A stretch of 10,282 nt of DNA, from positions 1 through 10,282 of the forward strand of contig JAKAPB010000032.1 of assembly GCA_021823045.1 (NCBI GenBank). The letters are read 5' to 3'. Below are positions 6,146-10,282 of this stretch, one piece after another. The stretch is from Actinomycetes bacterium. Lineage in GTDB: Bacteria > Actinomycetota > Acidimicrobiia > Acidimicrobiales > Acidimicrobiaceae. Within the stretch, counting starts at the first letter, position 1. Each line of letters begins with the position of its first letter. The position numbers were made by a program, and so were the translations under genes. Under the pieces are notes generated by a model. That model saw only the letters and a list, made by a program, of their open reading frames with translations, was not told the DNA's origin and did no database searches.

Positions 6146-6178
6146 TGAAGGAAGAGACCGGCATACAAGTCTTCCTCA
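6146..6178 (+). other. Hairpin in the gene-free stretch
   Basis: TGAAGGAAGA (6146-6155) can pair with TCTTCCTCA (6170-6178), nine base pairs with one bulged A, enclosing 14 bases. No T-run follows. It is one of two elements suggesting RNA structure in this stretch. Confidence 0.35.
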
Positions 6179-6345
6179 TGAAACGACCTCGGTGAGTAAC
6201 TGGGGAAGAAAAGCGACTGCCGGAGCTATAACTTCCTACAACGCCGTGCACGTTGACTGGAACCGCTAAGCGTCGGCCTCTTGGTTGAAGCATAGACCTA
6301 CGCAGATCGAAAACGTTGATGGGAAGGCACACCTTGTCACACGCG

Positions 6346-6378
6346 CTACCTTTCTACTGCTTTACCGAAGAGAGGTAG
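6346..6378 (+). other. Ten-base-pair hairpin in the gene-free stretch
   Basis: CTACCTTTCT (6346-6355) pairs with AGAGAGGTAG (6369-6378): ten pairs including one G-U, around a 13-base loop. The G-U pair forms only in the plus-strand RNA, a weak hint that the plus strand is transcribed. A TTTT run occurs 20 bases later (6398-6401), too far for a standard terminator. Confidence 0.4.
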
Positions 6379-6410
6379 GCTCAACGAAGCTGGTACCTTT
6401 TCAGGCGAAC

Positions 6411-6431
6411 CGATAAATTCCAATCAAATTA
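6411..6431. repeat. Degraded partial copy of the 23-bp repeat
   Basis: CGATAAATT, three extra bases, then ATCAAATTAGA matches the junction of the tandem pair at 5908-5953 (CGGATAAATT followed by ATCAAGTTAAA) with one deleted base, a 3-base insertion and two changes. AT-rich sequence can match by chance, so this is tentative. Confidence 0.35.
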
Positions 6432-6463
6432 GAGCCAGTAGTTCCGCAGATCAGACGCCGTTT

Positions 6464-6655
6464 TTACTGTCGATTCTGAGCCTTTTCCAGTCGCCTCACC
6501 GCAGATAGGATCGACCTTTCGGCTTGGTAGAGCTCCGAGGCGATCGCTTCCTGCTTTTCGGTGTATTTCTGATCGGCTAGTGCGGCGATCCTTTTGGCTA
6601 TCTCACCTAGGCTGAACTCTAGACTAGAGAGTTCGGCTTTTATTTCTTGTGCCAT
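6464..6655 (-). CDS. Small helical (coiled-coil-like) protein, function unknown
   Basis: The 63-residue product (MAQEIKAELSSLEFSLGEIAK...) has no Pro, Gly only at position 17 and no Cys. It is rich in Ala, Glu, Leu, Lys and Arg with hydrophobic residues at heptad-like spacing, so it should form one long helix or a two-helix coiled coil. There is no signal or membrane segment. The composition is unlike the Arg/Cys-rich shadow frames nearby, which supports a real gene. There is no good Shine-Dalgarno; TAGATT (6664-6669, minus strand) ends 8 bases before the ATG and could be the -10 of a nearly leaderless transcript. It is divergent from hisD, with 131 bases between the starts. I do not recognise a family and infer no function. 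Confidence 0.6.
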   Translation of the reverse strand: MAQEIKAELSSLEFSLGEIAKRIAALADQKYTEKQEAIASELYQAERSILSAVRRLEKAQNRQ

Positions 6656-6775
6656 CTATGTTCAATCTACCTAATCCGTGAGGTCTAACTGCGTGCAGCC
6701 AATGGGCGGTGTCTAGGGAGCATAGTTCTGAAAGTTGGGCGAGTCGATGTCGTTATTGGTCAGCAAGTGATATTT

Positions 6776-6779
6776 GGAG
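6776..6779 (+). promoter_or_regulatory. Ribosome binding site deciding the TTG start of hisD
   Basis: GGAG lies 7 bases before the TTG at 6787. The earlier in-frame GTG at 6709 has no such site and would add 26 residues (rich in Ser, Trp and Arg) unlike any HisD N-terminus. Confidence 0.7.
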
Positions 6780-6786
6780 TGAAAAA

Positions 6787-8091
6787 TTGCTAAGAGTCAT
6801 CGATCTGAGCGGGGCTGGACCGGATTATTCGGGCGTTATCCCTCGACCAAAAATTGTCGGTGATCTTCCGGTTTCAGCTGTTAGGGATATTATTCAGCAG
6901 GTTAGAGAGCACGGCGACCAAGCGCTCTTGGATCTAACAAAGAAGTTCGACTCGGTGAGTCTTTTGAATATAGAGGTTACGCGAGACGAGATTGACGATG
7001 CCTACTCGAAGATCGATCCACAGCTTAGAGATGCGCTAGAGGCGGCTGCCTTTGGGATCGAGGAGTACCATAAGTTAGAGTTAGAGGAGCCAAAACACTT
7101 TGACAACCGCGGCATAAAGGTCATCCATAAAGCTATTCCTATGTCTAGAGCTGGATGCTATGTGCCGGGCGGGCTTGCCAGGTATCCATCTTCGGTCCTG
7201 ATGACGGCAGTTCCAGCAAAGGTGGCCGGGGTCAAAGAGGTTTTCCTGGTAGTACCACCTACGAAGTCTGGTGGAGTTGATCTAGGCACATTGGCGGCGG
7301 CGAAGATCGCTAGTGTTGACCGGGTCTTCAAGGTTGGGGGCGCTCAGGCGATTGCCGCCCTAGCCTACGGGACCGAGACTATACCCAAGGTTGACACCAT
7401 CGTGGGCCCGGGGAACGTCTATGTGTCCGTAGCAAAGCGAGAAGTCGCTGGACAGGTAGCTATTCCTTCCTCGTTTGCTGGTCCGTCAGAAGTGGTAGTG
7501 GTCGCTGACTCATCGGTTCCCGCTAAGTGGGCGGCAATGGACGTGATCGTCCAGGCTGAGCACGGTCCAGATGGGCTAGCCTGGCTTGTGACTTGGGATC
7601 AAAAATACGCTTTGGAGGTATCCAAGGAGGTCGAGACAATACTCCAAAACTCCCCGAGGGCGACAGAAACCCTTAGGACCCTGAGGGACGGAGGTTACGT
7701 TGCCCTGGTACGGGATAGGGCGCAAGCTCTTGAAGTTGCCAACGAGATAGCGCCTGAACACCTGGAGCTCCTTTACCAGCATGCCCAGGATGATCTCGAT
7801 TTAGTACAAAATGCGGGGGCGGTTTTTTACGGCCCGTTATCACCCGCCAGCTTTGGTGACTATGTCGCTGGCCCTTCTCATGTCCTTCCCACATTCGGTT
7901 CGGCGAGGTTTGCTTCGGCCCTGAAGGTCGGGGATTTTATGAAATACATACACTTCGTAGAGGTCTCTGAGAGGGGATTGGATCAGCTTGGCTGGGTCGT
8001 AGAACGCCTGGCGCGGGTCGAGGGACTCTATGCTCACGAACAGTCCGTAGCGATCAGGAGGGGTAAAGAAGCGGAGGAAGGCGGGTTATGA
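6787..8091 (+). CDS. hisD: Histidinol dehydrogenase HisD
   Basis: HisD oxidises L-histidinol to histidine in two NAD+-dependent steps, the end of the pathway. From the TTG start the product has 434 residues, the family norm. The zinc ligands line up as Q256 and H259 in VQAEHGPDGL, D358 in FGDYVAGPSH and H417 in AHEQSVAIR, against Q259, H262, D360 and H419 of E. coli. The catalytic pair is E324-H325 in APEHLELL (E. coli E326-H327). AGCYVPGGLARYPSSVLM and KVGGAQAIAALAYGT are further family signatures. It is the first gene of the his cluster and its TGA overlaps the ATG of hisC by four bases, indicating translational coupling. No histidine-rich leader peptide or T-box is visible upstream, so classical attenuation is not supported. 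An alternative GTG start at 6709 gives 460 residues and is less likely. Confidence 0.97.
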   Translation: MLRVIDLSGAGPDYSGVIPRPKIVGDLPVSAVRDIIQQVREHGDQALLDLTKKFDSVSLLNIEVTRDEIDDAYSKIDPQLRDALEAAAFGIEEYHKLELEEPKHFDNRGIKVIHKAIPMSRAGCYVPGGLARYPSSVLMTAVPAKVAGVKEVFLVVPPTKSGGVDLGTLAAAKIASVDRVFKVGGAQAIAALAYGTETIPKVDTIVGPGNVYVSVAKREVAGQVAIPSSFAGPSEVVVVADSSVPAKWAAMDVIVQAEHGPDGLAWLVTWDQKYALEVSKEVETILQNSPRATETLRTLRDGGYVALVRDRAQALEVANEIAPEHLELLYQHAQDDLDLVQNAGAVFYGPLSPASFGDYVAGPSHVLPTFGSARFASALKVGDFMKYIHFVEVSERGLDQLGWVVERLARVEGLYAHEQSVAIRRGKEAEEGGL

Positions 8092-9137
8092 TCAGACCAC
8101 GCGAGGGATTGGGCCTAAGAAAAGGGTATCACTCGCCTCAACTCAACGTCGAGGTCAGGCTAAATACCAATGAGTCTCCATTTCAACTTCCAGATGGGTT
8201 CTATCGGCGGCTAGCGGAGGTCACGCAAACCCTCGCCCTTAATCGGTATCCGGATCGCTCCTACTTCAAGGTGAAAGAGGTACTAGCCGAACAGTGTCGG
8301 GTAGAGCCGGAAATGATTTTTGCAGCCAACGGTTCCAACGAGGTAATCCAGAGCATCTGCCTAGCCTACGGGGGGCACGGTCGAAAGGCGATGGTTATCG
8401 AACCGACCTATGCAATGCACTCCCAGATCGCTCGCCACTGCGGCTCGGAAGTCGATATATTTCTCCGGGAACAGCCGCGCAACCTAGGATATGCCGAGTT
8501 CGAACGAAATTTGACCACATCAAGTCCCGATATGGTCTTTCTTTGCTCGCCGAATAACCCCACAGGTGAGTCGTTAGATCAGAAGATCATCGACCTGGCC
8601 ATCTCCAATGATGACCTTGCTGTGGTCTTAGATCAGGCTTACGTGGACTTTGCGTCTACTCCTTGGAGGTATATATCTGCCAACAATGTCCTTCAGAGCA
8701 GGACATTCTCAAAGGCGTACGCCCTTGCGGGGCTGAGATTTGGTTACCTGATCGCCTCCAGGGAGGTCGTGGAAGTCCTCGAGGAGGTGGTGCTCCCTTA
8801 CCACCTCGACTCGATGAAGCAGGCGGCGGTACTGTGCGCAACTGAGTTTGCGGGTCAAGTCGTCGAGGCCCATGCCGAGATAATTGCGCAAAGGGAGAAG
8901 TTGATCAAGGAGCTAAACGCGTTGGCTGTGGAGGCGTACCCATCGGAGGCCAATTTTGTCCTGATTGACTTCGGCGAACTTGATGCTAACTCACTCTGGA
9001 ATCGACTAGTTGATAAGTCGATACTCGTCAGAAACTGTTCTGGATGGCCGGGCCTCAAGAACCACTTGAGGGTTACCGTTGGAAACGCAGACGAAAACCA
9101 GCGCTTCATCGAGGCGTTGTCTGAATTGCTACGATGA
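8088..9137 (+). CDS. hisC: Histidinol-phosphate aminotransferase HisC
   Basis: HisC is a PLP enzyme that converts imidazole-acetol phosphate plus glutamate to histidinol phosphate. The 349 residues are standard. Motifs in order are LNTNESPF (25-32), NGSNEVI (81-87), CSPNNPTG (153-160) with N156, LDQAYVDF (181-188) with D182 and Y185 contacting the cofactor, RTFSKAYALAGLRFGY (205-220) with the PLP lysine K209 and R217, and HLRVTVG (326-332) with the substrate-carboxylate arginine R328. The ATG overlaps the hisD stop as ATGA, so translation is probably coupled. The hisC TGA itself overlaps another ATG (9134) that opens a 28-codon frame into hisB. Aromatic aminotransferases share this fold, but the operon position settles the histidine role. 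Confidence 0.96.
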   Translation: MIRPREGLGLRKGYHSPQLNVEVRLNTNESPFQLPDGFYRRLAEVTQTLALNRYPDRSYFKVKEVLAEQCRVEPEMIFAANGSNEVIQSICLAYGGHGRKAMVIEPTYAMHSQIARHCGSEVDIFLREQPRNLGYAEFERNLTTSSPDMVFLCSPNNPTGESLDQKIIDLAISNDDLAVVLDQAYVDFASTPWRYISANNVLQSRTFSKAYALAGLRFGYLIASREVVEVLEEVVLPYHLDSMKQAAVLCATEFAGQVVEAHAEIIAQREKLIKELNALAVEAYPSEANFVLIDFGELDANSLWNRLVDKSILVRNCSGWPGLKNHLRVTVGNADENQRFIEALSELLR

Positions 9138-9220
9138 AAGGCTATGCCGCTAGTGGTGTTGCCAGGTTTTATCTACCGATCAAAGTTCATGTGGGGTATT
9201 GGTGCGAAAATTTGCTTTAG
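9134..9220 (+). other. Mini reading frame linking hisC to hisB
   Basis: An ATG at 9134-9136 overlaps the hisC TGA as ATGA and opens 28 codons (MKGYAASGVARFYLPIKVHV...), ending at TAG 9218-9220, 19 bases inside hisB in another frame. Ribosomes finishing hisC could restart here and be carried to the hisB start. The peptide resembles nothing I know. A stop-free run of this length can easily occur by chance, so this is a proposal. Confidence 0.25.
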
Positions 9221-9792
9221 AACGCAAGACTAATGAGTCAGACATCAAGGTTTCAATTGAGCTTGAGGGTAGGGGGGTATCCAAGATCGACACCGGTCTT
9301 CCCTTCTTCGACCACATGCTCGCCCAGATTTCAAAGCATGGTGGTGTCGACTTAGACATTACAGCAAAGGGTGACCTTGAAGTCGATGCTCACCACCTTG
9401 TGGAGGATACCGGTATCGTTCTCGGAAAGGCAATCTCCGAAGCCTTAGGAGACAGGGCGGGTATAGATAGGTTCGCCTCGATATCTATGGTGTTGGACGA
9501 AACCCTCGTAGAAGTTGCACTCGACATGTCGGGCAGGAGTTTCTTATTTTATGAGGTCGACTTCCCAAACTACCTTCCGTTAGGAAACCCTGGATTTGAA
9601 CCTCAACTATCAGAAGAGTTCTTCCGGGCTTTGGTGGGGTCGGCAGGTATGACCCTCCATGTGCACAAAGTGCGTGGTACAAACTCCCACCACATTATCG
9701 AAGCGATGATGAAGGGTTTCGGACGGACCTTGAAGTCAGCCGTAAGGATCGTCGATGATCGCGGCATTCCTTCGACGAAGGGAGTTTTGTAG
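9202..9792 (+). CDS. hisB: Imidazoleglycerol-phosphate dehydratase HisB
   Basis: HisB removes water from imidazole-glycerol phosphate to give imidazole-acetol phosphate, the substrate of HisC. The product has 196 residues and is the monofunctional bacterial form, without the histidinol-phosphatase domain fused in E. coli. The two manganese sites are formed by repeated motifs: FFDHMLAQISKHGG (36-49) and DAHHLVEDTG (63-72) in the first half, and HKVRGTNSHHIIEAMMKGFG (155-174) in the second. DMSGR (108-112) is also conserved. I prefer the GTG at 9202, with GGGG (9193-9196) 5 bases ahead, over the TTG at 9199, where the spacing would be only 2; they differ by one residue. It follows hisC after 64 bases. 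Its TAG shares its G with a GTG that opens a 13-codon frame ending on the hisH start. Confidence 0.96.
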   Translation: MRKFALERKTNESDIKVSIELEGRGVSKIDTGLPFFDHMLAQISKHGGVDLDITAKGDLEVDAHHLVEDTGIVLGKAISEALGDRAGIDRFASISMVLDETLVEVALDMSGRSFLFYEVDFPNYLPLGNPGFEPQLSEEFFRALVGSAGMTLHVHKVRGTNSHHIIEAMMKGFGRTLKSAVRIVDDRGIPSTKGVL

Positions 9793-9833
9793 TGGACTGC
9801 TCCGAATCCACACCCTATGGGTGGTCGGTGTGA
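9792..9833 (+). other. Mini reading frame bridging hisB and hisH
   Basis: A GTG at 9792-9794 overlaps the hisB stop as TAGTG and opens 13 codons (MDCSESTPYGWSV). Its TGA at 9831-9833 overlaps the hisH GTG as GTGA. The overlap at both ends would let ribosomes pass from hisB to hisH by termination and reinitiation. There is no ribosome site of its own, and chance cannot be excluded for so short a frame. Confidence 0.3.
9809..9832 (+). promoter_or_regulatory. Hairpins over the hisH ribosome site and start codon
   Basis: CACCC (9811-9815) can pair with GGGTG (9819-9823) around TAT, covering the hisH Shine-Dalgarno GGGTGG (9819-9824). Alternatively CACACC (9809-9814) can pair with GGTGTG (9827-9832), which includes the GTG start. 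The two pairings exclude each other, but both would hide the hisH initiation site until a ribosome opens it. Confidence 0.4.
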
Positions 9834-10282
9834 TAGCGGTTATCGACTACGGGATCGGAAATCTTAGATCGGCGTACAAGGCGCTTGTCGCCGTAGGAGC
9901 GGATACCAAGTTGATTGACGACCCTAGAGATCTAGGTCACCCAGATGGGATAGTTATTCCAGGCGTTGGTGCATTTGGAGCGGCCTTAAATGCCTTTCGA
10001 TCTAGGGGATTTGAGGATAAGGTTCGAGGATTGATCGAAGGCGGGACACCGACCCTAGGTATCTGCGTCGGAATGCAGATGCTCTACGAAAGCTCTTCTG
10101 AGTCGAAGGACTCAGTCGGTTTGGGTATCTTGGATGGCAAGGTTGAACGGCTCTCTGAAGGTGTCAGACTTCCACAGATGCAGTGGAATCGCCTGGAGAT
10201 GACCAAATTTGGCTCATCGGCGCTCTTTGAGGATGTAGCCGAGGGGTCTTGGGTCTACTTCGTGCACTCCTATGCAGCACCA
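9830..10282 (+). CDS. hisH: Imidazole glycerol phosphate synthase glutaminase subunit HisH, N-terminal part
   Basis: HisH releases ammonia from glutamine and passes it to HisF, together making imidazole-glycerol phosphate and AICAR. The window contains 151 codons; about 50 of the usual 200-210 are missing. MIAVIDYGIGNLRSAYKAL opens as in all HisH proteins. IPGVGAFG (43-50) forms the oxyanion strand, GICVGMQMLY (77-86) carries the nucleophile C79, and YFVHSYAA (143-150) is the conserved strand before the missing His-Glu part of the triad. The usual PHMGWN motif reads PQMQWN (115-120), with Gln replacing both His and Gly. The GTG start has GGGTGG 5 bases upstream and a possible hairpin over it. 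Another GTG at 9821 would add three residues but has no ribosome site. The start lies 37 bases after hisB; hisA and hisF would be expected beyond the window. Confidence 0.95.
   Translation, partial: MIAVIDYGIGNLRSAYKALVAVGADTKLIDDPRDLGHPDGIVIPGVGAFGAALNAFRSRGFEDKVRGLIEGGTPTLGICVGMQMLYESSSESKDSVGLGILDGKVERLSEGVRLPQMQWNRLEMTKFGSSALFEDVAEGSWVYFVHSYAAP

Larger units (their letters stand above)
5896..6463. other. Gene-free stretch of 568 bases after nth
   Basis: No reading frame here looks like a protein. The longest open frames (5937-6332 minus, 5953-6195 plus) overlap on opposite strands, are rich in Arg and Cys, lack ribosome sites and resemble no family I know. I looked for tRNA, RNase P RNA, SRP RNA, tmRNA and T-box/riboswitch cores and found none. 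The stretch contains a 23-bp tandem duplication at its left end, a degraded partial copy near its right end and two hairpins, listed separately. It could be an unrecognised RNA gene, a remnant of an inserted element, or plain spacer. Confidence 0.6.

Noticed and set aside
5953..6195. 80-codon TTG-started frame on the plus strand in the same gap
   Set aside because: It starts inside the second repeat copy, lacks a ribosome site and shows no protein-like pattern.
5937..6332. 131-codon open frame on the minus strand in the gap after nth
   Set aside because: It is Arg- and Cys-rich, has no ribosome site, resembles no family and runs into the repeat pair; it looks like a chance frame.
6383..6410. 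GGTACC segment that recalls the T-box sequence
   Set aside because: The rest of the T-box core and a specifier stem are missing, and it is almost 400 bases from hisD.
6709..6786. 26-residue N-terminal extension of HisD from a GTG
   Set aside because: No ribosome site, unlike HisD N-termini; the TTG at 6787 with GGAG gives the family length.
6656..6786. Histidine leader peptide (attenuator) before hisD
   Set aside because: There is no run of His codons and no terminator-like hairpin with a T-run.
1..10282. CRISPR arrays, insertion sequences, phage, toxin-antitoxin or defence genes
   Set aside because: I found no repeat-spacer arrays, transposase or integrase motifs, or defence-type domains; the genes are mostly housekeeping.

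Overview
The window reads as the chromosome of a moderate-GC actinobacterium. The markers are a mycothiol synthase (mshD), a relative of the mycothiol-dependent nitroreductase/DsbA-like proteins of mycobacteria, and a histidine operon in the order hisD-hisC-hisB-hisH. Base composition looks close to balanced, far from the 65-70% GC of streptomycetes or mycobacteria. Together with a VIT/CCC1-type iron/manganese transporter this makes an Acidimicrobiia-type organism (the Acidithrix/Ferrithrix/Acidimicrobium group) my best guess, but that is inference.

Layout. Positions 1-1864 hold three genes on the minus strand: a MaoC-like hydratase cut off by the window start, a small four-helix membrane protein, and rlmN (23S rRNA/tRNA adenine C2 methyltransferase). 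A VIT-family transporter (1863-2654) diverges from rlmN, and the two start codons overlap. A probable promoter with a palindrome on its predicted start site then leads into a DsbA-like gene (2785-3429). This gene converges on mshD (3593-4567, minus). A single-domain GNAT acetyltransferase (4652-5134) diverges from mshD, followed by nth (endonuclease III, 5260-5895).

Positions 5896-6463 contain no convincing gene. They hold a perfect 23-bp tandem duplication, a degraded third copy near the other end, and two hairpins. A short coiled-coil-like protein gene (6464-6655, minus) diverges from the histidine operon.

The histidine operon runs to the end of the window: hisD (TTG start at 6787), hisC (4-base ATGA overlap with hisD), hisB and a truncated hisH. 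These give the last oxidation step, the aminotransferase, the dehydratase, and the glutaminase half of imidazole-glycerol-phosphate synthase. The two intergenic gaps in the operon each contain a mini reading frame that starts on the stop codon of the gene before it.

Overall this is mainly a housekeeping region. I see no phage, transposon, CRISPR, toxin or defence genes and no sign of a wholly new system. The points worth a second look are regulatory or small-scale: the operator-like palindrome before the DsbA-like gene, the mini reading frames in the his operon, the orphan gap with its repeats, the overlapping divergent starts, and altered motifs in the DsbA-like protein, MshD and HisH.
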